From Tsukamurella sp. TY48 (GTDB lineage Bacteria; Actinomycetota; Actinomycetes; Mycobacteriales; Mycobacteriaceae), in NCBI RefSeq assembly GCF_019656655.1, contig NZ_BPMV01000002.1:1-64000 (forward strand): DNA of 64,000 bases. Reading direction: 5' to 3'. The position numbers were made by a program, and so were the translations under genes. How positions within the stretch are numbered: the stretch's first letter is position 1; every line of letters begins with the position of its first letter. The notes below the pieces were generated by a model. That model was not told the origin of the DNA, searched no databases, and saw only the letters and a list, made by a program, of their open reading frames with translations. Positions 28,554 through 36,501 of this stretch are shown here, in pieces.

Positions 28554-29258
28554 TCAGTCGGGTTGTGCGGACGCCGCGTTCGCGCGTCCGACGCGGACGG
28601 CGACGACGAGCAGGGCCACGCCCACGGCCACTCGCCACCACAGGAACGGATCGATCGCGGCGCGCTCGGTACCTCCCGGGCCGATCGGATTGCCCCACGG
28701 AATCACCAGCGCGGCGAGCCCGGAGATCCCGAACAGCAGGGCGGTCACCCCGGCGAGGTCCCACCGGCGGGGCACCAGGAGCACGATCGCGATCGCCATC
28801 AGCGCCATACCGGAGACGTGCTCGACGTACGCCGCGATCGGGTGCACCACGGTCCGCACGGGCGGTCCGCCCGGGAATTCCCCTGCGCTGCCGGGGAACA
28901 GGCCCACGCATGCCAGGGCGATCCCGTTGATCGCCGCCAGTGCGAGGACGATCCGGTCCCACGGCCGCGGGATGCGCGGCAGCAGCGCCGCAGCGGCGGC
29001 GATGCCCAGTAGCCCCACCGCCACGAAGGCCGCGTTCATCACCGGATGCCAGGGTGAGCAGATGTATCGATCGGCCACCGCCAGATCGCCGAATCGGCTC
29101 ATGTCGCCGAGGCATTCGGGCACTCCCAGATCGCTGATCATGTTGCCGGTCCAGCTGTACGGCTGCGGCCACCGCGATGCGACCACGACCTCGGCCAGGA
29201 AGTACAGCACCGATGCCGCGAGCAGGCCGCCGGCGAGAGCGGTGCGCGCGGGACTCAT
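28554..29258 (-). CDS. DUF998 membrane protein
   Basis: A 234-aa protein with six to seven hydrophobic helices and the DUF998 features: NMISDLGVPEC after helix 1, the SPWHPVMNAAFVAVG stretch, FPGSAGEF, and HPIAAYVEHVSGMALM. The function of the family is unknown. The ATG at 29258 is chosen because it opens directly into the first helix; upstream codons in frame look non-coding. It converges on the tRNA-Pro terminator. Confidence 0.85.
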   Translation of the reverse strand: MSPARTALAGGLLAASVLYFLAEVVVASRWPQPYSWTGNMISDLGVPECLGDMSRFGDLAVADRYICSPWHPVMNAAFVAVGLLGIAAAAALLPRIPRPWDRIVLALAAINGIALACVGLFPGSAGEFPGGPPVRTVVHPIAAYVEHVSGMALMAIAIVLLVPRRWDLAGVTALLFGISGLAALVIPWGNPIGPGGTERAAIDPFLWWRVAVGVALLVVAVRVGRANAASAQPD

Positions 29259-29354
29259 CGCGGCCGTCCGGCGCAGCGAGGGGAGACGAGAGATCGTTAA
29301 CGACACAAAGCACTGTGTATCAGTCGAACGGCCGGCGCGCATCCCGGCAGTGGC

Positions 29355-29930
29355 TCAATGGGATTCGCGCCACATCGGCCAGATCGTCGGTCCGTCCGGG
29401 GTGATCCGCACCGGACCGCCCCTGTCTGCGAAGCCGTGCCGCGCGTAGAACCGGCGATTGTCCTCGGACGACGCCTCCAGATACACCGGGAGTCCGCGCG
29501 CCGCGGCGCGGCCCGCACCGTCGGCCATGAGCGCCGCGCCGATGCCGTGGCCGCGCAGGCGGCTGTCGACGGCCATCGAGGGCAGGTACACGTGCGGCGA
29601 GTGCGGACGGGCGGCGTCGGTGGCGGCCTGGATGGCACGCATCCGGTGGGCGAGCGGATCGTCGCCGGGGATGTCGCCGCTGCTCGCCTCGGTCAGCCAT
29701 ATCGACGCGCCGACGACCGCGTCGTCGGCGCCGGTCGCCACCAGGACGTCGCCGGTCGTGAGGGCGTGGCTCAGCGCCGCGGCGAACATCATCCGCAGAA
29801 TCGGCGGCCGCATCGCCGCGTCCGGATGCGTCCACCTCGTGAGCGGATCGTCGTGGAAGGCGTCGGCGCACAGTGCGGAGAGCGCGTCGAGCTCGCCCGC
29901 GACCGCCGTGCGCGTGCGCACCCCGGTCAT
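29355..29930 (-). CDS. GNAT family N-acetyltransferase
   Basis: A 191-aa GNAT enzyme. The acetyl-CoA pyrophosphate loop is SRLRGHGIGAALM (R/Q-x-x-G-x-G/A), preceded by the beta-4 strand VYLPSMAVD and followed by YLEASSEDNRRFYARHGF. The substrate is unknown. The ATG at 29930 overlaps the stop of the upstream oxidoreductase by 4 bases, so both belong to one operon under the operator region at 30.64 kb. Confidence 0.88.
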   Translation of the reverse strand: MTGVRTRTAVAGELDALSALCADAFHDDPLTRWTHPDAAMRPPILRMMFAAALSHALTTGDVLVATGADDAVVGASIWLTEASSGDIPGDDPLAHRMRAIQAATDAARPHSPHVYLPSMAVDSRLRGHGIGAALMADGAGRAAARGLPVYLEASSEDNRRFYARHGFADRGGPVRITPDGPTIWPMWRESH

Positions 29931-30619
29931 GCCGACACCGCCGCCGGAGCGGAGCGGCCCACGATCGCCGGGGCGCGATGGATCAAGGTGTCGTCGGTGA
30001 GCGCCTCGATCATGAAGAGTGCGTAATCGACCCGACGGGTGCGATCGCGCGCCAGTAGCGGATCGCCCACGTGCTCGGCCCACAGCGGCGGCCCCTCGCT
30101 CGGGCCCTCCTCCAACGTGCTGCCGCGCGCCACGGTCCAGTGTCGGTCGCTGGCGAAGACGCGCCGCGCCGCGGCGACCTGGTCGTCGATGTCCATCACC
30201 CGCAGCGCCCGCATGACCCGGGTGACGGTGGCCTGGGCGAGGCGGCTGCCGCGGGAGTAGTGGTCGCGGTCGTCGCGCGGGACGTGCCAGCCGCATGAGA
30301 AGACCAAGCGGGCGTCCGGTTCCGCGTAGTCCAGGACCGCCTGTGCGGTGCCCGACGCGTAGCCGCGCACGCCCCACGGCACGAGCACCGTCAGCACCCC
30401 GTCGCAGCCTGCGACCGCGCGTGCCACCGCCTCCCGGTCATCGGTGTCGCCCCCGACGATCGTGATCCGGTCGGCGAGATCGACGAGCTTGCCGACGCTG
30501 CGCTCCCGGCAGACGCCGACCACCTCGTACCCCCGATCGAGGGCGTGGCCGATGAGGTATCGGCCGAGTTTGCCGGACGCGCCGATCACGCAGATCCGGT
30601 GGATGTCCCTGCTGCCCAC
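29927..30619 (-). CDS. NAD(P)-binding oxidoreductase, atypical SDR/NmrA-like
   Basis: The 230-aa product begins with the Rossmann motif ICVIGASGKLGRYLIGHA (GxSGxxG), followed by VGGDTDDREAVARAV and a mid-domain strand VLTVLVPWG. It lacks a YxxxK active site, as in NmrA-like NAD(P)-binding sensors and atypical SDRs, so it may be a redox sensor or a reductase of an unknown substrate. It is transcribed divergently from a TetR gene, with two palindromic operators between them, and is probably that repressor's target. Confidence 0.82.
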   Translation of the reverse strand: MGSRDIHRICVIGASGKLGRYLIGHALDRGYEVVGVCRERSVGKLVDLADRITIVGGDTDDREAVARAVAGCDGVLTVLVPWGVRGYASGTAQAVLDYAEPDARLVFSCGWHVPRDDRDHYSRGSRLAQATVTRVMRALRVMDIDDQVAAARRVFASDRHWTVARGSTLEEGPSEGPPLWAEHVGDPLLARDRTRRVDYALFMIEALTDDTLIHRAPAIVGRSAPAAVSA

Positions 30620-30635
30620 GATGCTCCCATCTCTG

Positions 30636-30671
30636 ACTTACGTTGTAAGTACAGTAGGCTTACTGTGTAAG
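30636..30671. promoter_or_regulatory. Tandem TetR operators in a divergent promoter
   Basis: Two matching palindromes lie side by side: ACTTAC-GTT-GTAAGT (30636-30650) and CTTAC-TGT-GTAAG (30659-30671). Their centres are 22 bases apart, two helical turns, so two dimers could bind on one face. They sit between the oxidoreductase start (30619) and the TetR start (30696). Confidence 0.75.
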
Positions 30672-30695
30672 TTCGCGCAAGAGTCGGGAGGGTCG

Positions 30696-31352
30696 ATGGT
30701 CGAGCGGAAACGGGCTCCGCTGACGCGGGAGCGGATCGTGGGAGCCGCGGTGTCGCTGGCCGACGGTGCCGATCTCGCTGCGGTCACGATGCGCGCGGTG
30801 GCGGCCGAACTGGGGGTCGAGGCGATGTCGCTCTACAACCACGTGGCCAACCGGGCCGCGCTGGTGGGAGGCATGATCGACGCGGTCTTCGGGGAGATCG
30901 AGCTCCCGGGGCCCGACGTGCCGTGGCGGGACGGTGTGCGCGCGCTCGCGGGATCGACGCGCGACGCGCTGCGTAGGCATCCGTGGGCGATCGGCGTCAT
31001 GGACTCGCGACGCGATCCGGGGCCGGCCACCCTGCGCCATCACGATGCGGCGCTGGGGCTCCTGCGCCGCACCGGGTTCTCGGTGCGCGGCGCCGTGCGG
31101 GCGATCGGCGCGCTCGACGGCTACGTGTACGGCAGTGTGCTCGCGGAGCAGAGCCTGCCCGTCGGTGCAGACCGGACGGTGCGGGACGCGGCGGCGGAGG
31201 CGGTCTTATCCGTCTCCGCCGCCGACTATCCCTATCTGGTCGAAGCCGCAGCTGCGCACGCGGGCCCGGGATCCGAGGACCCCGGATTCGATGCGCAGTT
31301 CGCGTTCGGCCTCGAACTCATCGTGGGCGGTCTCGAGCCGGACGCCCGCTAG
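30696..31352 (+). CDS. TetR family transcriptional regulator
   Basis: A 218-aa repressor. The N-terminal HTH is MRAVAAELGVEAMSLYNHVANRAAL (about residues 32-56), with the typical SLYNHV recognition helix. The C-terminal domain is of the TetR_C type with a hydrophobic ligand cavity (RRTGFSVRGAVRAIGALDGYVYG). It is likely to repress itself and the divergent oxidoreductase-GNAT operon through the twin palindromes upstream. The ATG has GGGAGG 5 bases before it. The ligand is unknown. Confidence 0.9.
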   Translation: MVERKRAPLTRERIVGAAVSLADGADLAAVTMRAVAAELGVEAMSLYNHVANRAALVGGMIDAVFGEIELPGPDVPWRDGVRALAGSTRDALRRHPWAIGVMDSRRDPGPATLRHHDAALGLLRRTGFSVRGAVRAIGALDGYVYGSVLAEQSLPVGADRTVRDAAAEAVLSVSAADYPYLVEAAAAHAGPGSEDPGFDAQFAFGLELIVGGLEPDAR

Positions 31353-31747
31353 GCGGCTGCGGCCCGCGCGAGCGCATCGTCCTGCTCGGGTGAACCGCCC
31401 GACGCTCCCAGGCCGCCGATGAGCGCCCCATCGGCGTCGAACAGGGGCACGCCCCCACCTACGAGCAGGAGGCCGGGGGAGTGGATGTGATCGAAATGCA
31501 GCGCCGGCTTACCGATCTCGACCGGAGCCGCCAAAGCGGCGGTCGGCGCCTGGAACATCACCGAGGTGCGCGCCTTGGCCTGGGCGAGTTCGTTCGAGGC
31601 CAGCCATGCGCCATCGGTCCGGGCGAAGGCCACCAGGTTCGCGCCCTGGTCGAGGACGGCGAAGACGGCCTTGACGCCCGCGGCCTCCGCGGCCGCGATC
31701 CCCTGGGTGATCAGCCGGTTCGCATGGTCGAGCGTGATCTCAGGCAT
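31349..31747 (-). CDS. GlcG/HbpS-like (DUF336) protein
   Basis: A 132-aa protein of the GlcG/HbpS family: LDHANRLITQGIAAAEAAGV, FAVLDQGANLVAFARTDGAW, AQAKARTSVMFQAPT and GGVPLFDADGALIGGLGASG. Members bind haem or small molecules and often sit beside dehydrogenases. It overlaps the upstream SDR gene by 8 bases, so the two are co-expressed. The chemistry here is unknown. The last codons overlap the convergent TetR gene by 4 bases. Confidence 0.87.
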   Translation of the reverse strand: MPEITLDHANRLITQGIAAAEAAGVKAVFAVLDQGANLVAFARTDGAWLASNELAQAKARTSVMFQAPTAALAAPVEIGKPALHFDHIHSPGLLLVGGGVPLFDADGALIGGLGASGGSPEQDDALARAAAA

Positions 31748-32516
31748 TCTGCGTCCACTCCGTCTCCTGCCACTGCTTCGCGGCGTCGATGGTGGCCAGC
31801 GGGCGCATGGTCCGGTACAGGTGCTCATCGGCGGGAATGATCTCGACCATCGCGTCGATCATCTCCTGCGGGTCGGCCTGATCGGCCAGGCTGTCCCCGA
31901 AATCGGGCATCGGCACGACTGCGGTGTCCTCGTCGTACCACTGCACGTAGCTCTCGGCGCCGGTGTCGTTGAAGCCCGTGCCGAAGACGCCGGGGTTCAC
32001 GGTGGCCACTCGGACGCCGTGGGGTGCGAGCTCGGCCTTCATCGAACCGGCGATGGCCTCGATCGCATGCTTGGTGGCGCAGTACGCGCCGAGGAACGGG
32101 ACCACGAGGATGCCGCCCATCGACGACGTCCACACCACCTTCCCCGACTTGCGGGCCACCATCTTCGGCACGATGGCCTGGACCAGTGCCAGGTGGCCGA
32201 AGACGTTGATCTCGAACGACTCCCGGACGCGCTCCAGGGGGATGTCGACGACCGATCCGCCCTCCATGACGCCGGCGTTGAGCACCAGCACGTCGGGGTC
32301 GTACTTCGCCGCGTGGGCGATGTCGATGTCGTCGAGCAGGTTGAGCTTGATGACGTCGAGCTGGACGCCCGCCTCGGCGGCGTCGGCGCGCAGGCTCCGG
32401 ACCTGCGGCCAGGTCTCGGCGGTGGCGACCACGGAGTGGCCGGCGCGAGCGAGGGTGATCGCCGCGCCGCGGCCGAATCCGGAGCTGGCTCCGGTGATGA
32501 GGATCTTCTTCGACAT
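31740..32516 (-). CDS. Short-chain dehydrogenase/reductase
   Basis: A 258-aa classical SDR. Cofactor motif TGASSGFGRGAA (residues 8-19), NAG in VLVLNAGVMEGG, a catalytic Ser in VVWTSSMGG, and the YCATK active site (Tyr and Lys). The C-terminal part is longer than the minimal fold and polar. The ATG at 32516 has AAAGAG 4 bases upstream. It is divergent from a TetR regulator with a palindrome between them and is probably its target. Confidence 0.92.
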   Translation of the reverse strand: MSKKILITGASSGFGRGAAITLARAGHSVVATAETWPQVRSLRADAAEAGVQLDVIKLNLLDDIDIAHAAKYDPDVLVLNAGVMEGGSVVDIPLERVRESFEINVFGHLALVQAIVPKMVARKSGKVVWTSSMGGILVVPFLGAYCATKHAIEAIAGSMKAELAPHGVRVATVNPGVFGTGFNDTGAESYVQWYDEDTAVVPMPDFGDSLADQADPQEMIDAMVEIIPADEHLYRTMRPLATIDAAKQWQETEWTQNA

Positions 32517-32571
32517 GGGTCTCTTTCGTCTCGTTCGGGTGGGTGTCATCGAGCGTGCCTCCGTTCCGGAC

Positions 32572-32599
32572 GTTTGTCAATAACTGGTTAGTTACAAAC
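32572..32599. promoter_or_regulatory. Nested palindrome, putative TetR operator
   Basis: The outer arms GTTTGT (32572-32577) and ACAAAC (32594-32599) enclose inner arms TAACT (32581-32585) and AGTTA (32590-32594) around GGTT. It lies 22 bases before the TetR GTG and 55 bases before the SDR ATG, a good place for one repressor dimer to control both directions. Confidence 0.65.
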
Positions 32600-32620
32600 C
32601 GTTTCGGTACTGTCCGTCAC

Positions 32621-33175
32621 GTGCCACCCGACGCGACCGAGACGAAGCGGCGGATTCTCGCCGCCGCGCGGCAGGAGTTCGCCGAGTTCGGGCTGGCCGG
32701 AGCGCGGATCGACCGCATCGCCGATCAGGCTCAGGCCAACAAGCGGTCCATCTACATGCACTTCGGACCCAAGGAGCAGCTCTTCGACCTGGTCGTGAGT
32801 GCGGCACTGGGAGCGATGGCCGAGGCCGTCGCCTTCGATGCCGACGACCTCGCCGACTACGCCGTCCGGCTCTTCGACTACCTGCTCGCCCACCCGGACA
32901 CGCTCCGGCTGACCACCTGGGCGAACTTGGAGCGGCCGGTGATCACTGCGAACGACGCCGAGACCTACAGCGCCAAGACGGATGCGCTCGCGGCACGCTT
33001 CGGGGACCGATCCGCCGACGTGCTCGCCCTCGCGCTCGGCCTCGTCACCGCCTGGGCCTCGGCGTCACCCGCGCTCATCGCTCCGACGGGCGGCGACGCC
33101 TCCGCGGTCGCGGTTCGCCGCACGATGTTGGCGCGCGCCGTGTCGAGCCTCGCGTCCACCTTCTCCGCGCAGTAG
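32621..33175 (+). CDS. TetR family transcriptional regulator
   Basis: A 184-aa TetR protein: [17 protein letters not shown], then the HTH ARIDRIADQAQANKRSIYMHFGPKEQLF; the C-terminus has a helical ligand domain (DDLADYAVRLFDYLLAHPDTLRLTTW). It probably controls the divergent SDR-GlcG operon. GTG at 32621 is chosen; the open frame extends upstream, but that segment covers the operator. Confidence 0.9.
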   Translation: MPPDATETKRRILAAARQEFAEFGLAGARIDRIADQAQANKRSIYMHFGPKEQLFDLVVSAALGAMAEAVAFDADDLADYAVRLFDYLLAHPDTLRLTTWANLERPVITANDAETYSAKTDALAARFGDRSADVLALALGLVTAWASASPALIAPTGGDASAVAVRRTMLARAVSSLASTFSAQ

Positions 33176-33349
33176 CCGAGTATTCCTCCGCACCAGCGGT
33201 TTTCGCCGTCTCGCAGGAGAGTGGTCGATCGATCAGGAATCCCCACGGCGGATGCCGCGTTGTCGGGATCATGGCCGAGAACACCGGAAAGAACGCGCTG
33301 TGGGTGTTCGCGCATCGCGTCGGTCCGCTGCCGCGGGCATGATGTGGGC

Positions 33350-33790
33350 ATGACACTCTCAGACAAGGTCACCGAGCTCGGTGCGTGGGGACTGGAGAAC
33401 GGCCACCGCGCGCTGCTCGCGGTCACCGGCGGACGGTTCCCCAAGCGCGTTCTCGGCATGCAGACCCTCGAACTGCACACCGTGGGGCGCAAGTCCGGCC
33501 AGCGACGCTCCACCATGCTCACCGCGCCGCTGTACTCGCCGGACCGCGTAGTGGTTGTCGCATCCAAGGGCGGCCACTCCGACAACCCCGACTGGTACAA
33601 GAACCTCGTCGCCAATCCGGATGTGGAGATCACCGTCGACGACGTGACCTCGCCGTGGACCGCGCACTCTGCCACCGCCGACGAGAAGGCCGCGCTGTGG
33701 CCGCAGATCGTCAAGGCCTACAGCGGTTACGACGGGTACCAGAAGCGCACCGACCGCGACATCCCCGTGGTCATCTGCACGCCCCGCTGA
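33350..33790 (+). CDS. Deazaflavin (F420)-dependent nitroreductase-like protein
   Basis: A 146-aa member of the DDN/F420-dependent split-barrel family: LELHTVGRKSGQRRSTMLTAPLYS is the cofactor-binding strand and loop, followed by VVVASKGGHSDNPDWYKNLVANPDVEIT and a C-terminal YDGYQKRTDRDIPVVIC. Such enzymes reduce quinones or nitro compounds with F420H2. The N-terminal helix is typical for membrane-associated DDN proteins. The ATG follows a 174-base gap after the TetR gene. Confidence 0.9.
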   Translation: MTLSDKVTELGAWGLENGHRALLAVTGGRFPKRVLGMQTLELHTVGRKSGQRRSTMLTAPLYSPDRVVVVASKGGHSDNPDWYKNLVANPDVEITVDDVTSPWTAHSATADEKAALWPQIVKAYSGYDGYQKRTDRDIPVVICTPR

Positions 33791-33802
33791 CCCAGGAAAC
33801 GA

Positions 33803-33839
33803 CGATGCGGCCGAATCGATGATCGATTCGGCCGCATCG
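33803..33839. terminator. Bidirectional terminator hairpin
   Basis: A perfect inverted repeat with 18-base arms (CGATGCGGCCGAATCGAT and its complement) around a single central base lies between the two convergent genes ending at 33790 and 33851. There is no T-tract, but position and symmetry argue for a two-way terminator. Confidence 0.75.
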
Positions 33840-33850
33840 GCGGGATGAAA

Positions 33851-34036
33851 TCAGTTGCCGGACAGCTTGTCCTTGGCCGAGTTCACGCTGTTCTCGACGC
33901 TCGTCTTGGCCTTCTCGGCAGCCTCAGAGGCGGCGTCGCGCGCGTTCGCAGCGTCCTGCTCGAGCTTGGCACCGGCCTCCTTGGCCTTGTCCTTGAGCTC
34001 GTTGGCCTTGTTCTTCGCGTCATCTGCGAAAGACAT
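33851..34036 (-). CDS. Small LEA-like amphipathic helix protein
   Basis: A 61-aa protein made almost only of Ala, Lys, Glu, Asp and Asn in an 11-residue-like rhythm (NKANELKDKAKEAGAKLEQD, then KAKTSVENSVNSAKDKLSGN). It has no signal peptide. This composition fits a long amphipathic helix like those of LEA or CsbD-type stress proteins; small actinobacterial antitoxin-like proteins look similar. The ATG has AGGGAGGA upstream, so expression is probably high. The function is unknown. Confidence 0.7.
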   Translation of the reverse strand: MSFADDAKNKANELKDKAKEAGAKLEQDAANARDAASEAAEKAKTSVENSVNSAKDKLSGN

Positions 34037-34135
34037 GCGCTGTCCTCCCTGTAATCGAGTACGTGTGGGGGTGTTCCCTCACGGCGCAGACAGTACTCCT
34101 AAACCGGCCCCCATGGTTGCTATCGCATCGCTTCT

Positions 34136-35041
34136 TCATGCGATGTTCAACTCCTCCTGCAACCCGACGAACGCTGCCTCGTCGTCGGGGCCGCCGGAGT
34201 GCCGACGGCGGAACCACTCCAGGTACTCATCGATCTCCGTCAGCCGCCATTCCCACTCGAACAGTTCGACCGCCCAATCCCGCGAGCCCACCTCGCGGCG
34301 CAGGTCAGAGGGTAGATCGAGATGATCGCGCTCGGGCGGCGCGAGGCGCAGGGACTCCCAGTCCACCAGCACCAGACCCGCCGGTGTCCGCAACTGATTC
34401 GCATGGTGCGGTTCGCCATGCGTCGGCACCCACTCGACCGCGAGCGCACGCTCGACGAGCGCCGCGTGCCGCCCGGTCCAGGTAAGAATCTCGGCGAGCC
34501 GGGATCGGATCGCGCGCCGTGCGGGTTCGCCGAACGGGCCCGAACGCCACGGTCCGGCGGTGGCCTCCGCGATGGCGTCGGCGAGCCCGGGGCGAACCCG
34601 GGTGCGCCACCGCGGGACGCCGTCGCCCTGGGCCGCGTGCAGGCCGCGCAACAGCTCCGCCGTCTCCGCGGCGTGGGCGCGGGCCTCGTGCTCCGACGGG
34701 GTCGTTCCGCGCAGCCACGGCGTGACGCTCAGGCCCGCACCGTCGAGCTGCACCACCGCGGTCCCGGCGCTCGACGGCACCGGCGCGACGACGCCACGGA
34801 CGCCGGCCGCCTGCAGGCGCGCCGCCGCGCCGTACGCGGCCGCCGCCTCCGCGAGGGGACGTAACTCGGTATCGGCATCGACGGTGGCGAACAGGACCGG
34901 ACCGCTCGCATCGTCGATCCGCCAGTGATGCGCGCCGAACCCGACCGGCAGGTACACGGCGGCCGCGGCATCGGTCGCCCAGTGGGTGCGGACCGCCGCC
35001 AGTACCTCGGTATCGGACGGGGACGGTGGAGCGGTGAGCAC
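34136..35041 (-). CDS. APH-fold phosphotransferase family protein
   Basis: A 301-aa kinase-like protein. The catalytic loop is HGEPHHANQLRT, where the usual HGD Asp is Glu, and the metal-binding Asp is in LVDWESLRLAP. The N-lobe is degenerate. Homologues in actinobacteria are annotated as aminoglycoside phosphotransferases, but most act on unknown small molecules; the Asp-to-Glu change and chromosomal context do not support antibiotic resistance. It lies just downstream of the TIGR03086 gene (7-base gap), probably in the same operon. Confidence 0.82.
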   Translation of the reverse strand: MLTAPPSPSDTEVLAAVRTHWATDAAAAVYLPVGFGAHHWRIDDASGPVLFATVDADTELRPLAEAAAAYGAAARLQAAGVRGVVAPVPSSAGTAVVQLDGAGLSVTPWLRGTTPSEHEARAHAAETAELLRGLHAAQGDGVPRWRTRVRPGLADAIAEATAGPWRSGPFGEPARRAIRSRLAEILTWTGRHAALVERALAVEWVPTHGEPHHANQLRTPAGLVLVDWESLRLAPPERDHLDLPSDLRREVGSRDWAVELFEWEWRLTEIDEYLEWFRRRHSGGPDDEAAFVGLQEELNIA

Positions 35042-35048
35042 GCGACGA

Positions 35049-35612
35049 TCAGTGCGCGGGATCGCGCCCGATGTAGGCCATCAGCGAGACCACTTCACCG
35101 GCGCCCGCGGGCGGCTCGATCGGCGCCCCGAACTGACCGGACTGCTGCAGCGCCTCGCCCATCGACTCCAGGCCGGTGTGCAGACCGGCCGCGAACCCGG
35201 GATCGAGATCGGGCGTGATCCCGTTGGAGCGAGCCAGATCCCACGTGTGCATGAACACGTCCGCCGTGTAGAACCGATCCACCAGCTGGTTCAGCGGCAG
35301 ATCGCCCATCATCGGGGTGGACACCACACGGTCGGCATCGGGGGCGTCGAGCAGCCCCTGCACCGCCGCCGTCAGCAGGCCGAAGGCCTCCGCCGGGGCC
35401 ACCGCATTCGCGGGCGCGCCGATCAGCTCGACTCCGACGGACTCCAGGAAACCGGGGAGCCACTCGACCAGGTGCGAGACCACATCGCGCGCCCGCCACT
35501 CCGGCACCGGCGTCTGCGCGTCCCAATCGGAGATGGACCGCGACACGTCCGCGAAGGTCTTCGCGACCGCGCGGTGCCGCTCGGCGGGGGTGAGGCCGGT
35601 GAGATCAGTCAT
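35049..35612 (-). CDS. TIGR03086-type DinB/mycothiol-isomerase-like protein
   Basis: The 187-aa product has the mycothiol-dependent maleylpyruvate-isomerase-like N-terminal fold: WRARDVVSHLVEWLPGFL carries the first metal-ligand His, and YTADVFMHTWDLARSNG carries the second His region. Members bind a divalent metal and are thought to act on mycothiol adducts. The ATG at 35612 is preferred; upstream codons in frame look non-coding. It is divergent from the alpha/beta hydrolase. Confidence 0.85.
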   Translation of the reverse strand: MTDLTGLTPAERHRAVAKTFADVSRSISDWDAQTPVPEWRARDVVSHLVEWLPGFLESVGVELIGAPANAVAPAEAFGLLTAAVQGLLDAPDADRVVSTPMMGDLPLNQLVDRFYTADVFMHTWDLARSNGITPDLDPGFAAGLHTGLESMGEALQQSGQFGAPIEPPAGAGEVVSLMAYIGRDPAH

Positions 35613-35664
35613 GCCGACACTGTCGCACGGAGGACTGACAGACCTCTCGCCTAGCCTCGGATTC

Positions 35665-36501
35665 GTGACCGAGTACCTCACCATCGCCACGCCCGCCGGT
35701 TCCTTCGACGCCATCGCGGCCGGGCCCCCGGACGGTCGCCCGGTGCTCCTGCTCCACGGATTCCCCGAGGCCGCGATCGAATGGCGCTACCAGCTGGCGG
35801 TACTCGGCGACCGCGGCTACCGGGCGGTGGCACCCGACCAGCGGGGCTACTCGCCCGGCGTGCGCCCCGAACGCCCCGCCGAGTACGCGATGACCCCGCT
35901 CGTCGAGGACGTCGTCGCCATCGCGGACGCACTGGGCTGGACCACCTTCGACCTGATCGGCCACGACTGGGGCGGCGCTGTGGCCTGGTGGACCGCGGCC
36001 GAGCATCCAGGCCGGCTGCGCTCGCTCACGGTGATCTCCACTCCGCACCCCGCGGCGCTCGCCGAGGCCCTGCGCACCGACGAGGAGCAGCACAACCGCT
36101 CCCAATACATGATCCGGTGGCGCGAGACGCCCGCCACCGAGAACGCCATGCTCGCCGAGAACGGCCGCGAACTGCGCCGCATGTTCGACGGCGCCGTACC
36201 CCGCGGCACTGTCGACGACTACGTGCAGCGCCTGCAGGAGCCGGGCGCGCTGACCGCCGCTCTGAACTGGTACCGCTCCGGCCGCCCGGCCACCGCGATC
36301 GGCACCGTCGAGGTCCCCACGATGTACCTCTGGCCCACGGACGACGCGGCCTTCGGCTCCACCGTCGCCTTCGGCACCGAGCGCTATTGCACGGGCCCGT
36401 ACCGCTTCGAGATGCTGGAGGACGTGAGCCACTGGGCTCCCGAACAGGCACCTGAGGCCGTGACCGGCCTCATCCTGGAGCAGCTCGAGGCCACCCGCTA
36501 G
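35665..36501 (+). CDS. Alpha/beta hydrolase, epoxide hydrolase-like
   Basis: A 278-aa hydrolase. The oxyanion motif is LLLHGFPEAAIEWRYQ, the nucleophile elbow is GHDWGGAVAW (Asp nucleophile, as in epoxide hydrolases and haloalkane dehalogenases), and the C-terminal catalytic His is in EDVSHWAPEQAPE. The HGFPE sequence favours an epoxide hydrolase. The GTG at 35665 is chosen because it sits just before the first strand. The stop overlaps the convergent mobA by 4 bases. Confidence 0.9.
   Translation: MTEYLTIATPAGSFDAIAAGPPDGRPVLLLHGFPEAAIEWRYQLAVLGDRGYRAVAPDQRGYSPGVRPERPAEYAMTPLVEDVVAIADALGWTTFDLIGHDWGGAVAWWTAAEHPGRLRSLTVISTPHPAALAEALRTDEEQHNRSQYMIRWRETPATENAMLAENGRELRRMFDGAVPRGTVDDYVQRLQEPGALTAALNWYRSGRPATAIGTVEVPTMYLWPTDDAAFGSTVAFGTERYCTGPYRFEMLEDVSHWAPEQAPEAVTGLILEQLEATR

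Noticed and set aside
34136-35041. APH-like protein as aminoglycoside resistance
   Set aside because: The Asp of the HGD motif is Glu, the N-lobe is degenerate, and it sits in a chromosomal housekeeping-like operon.
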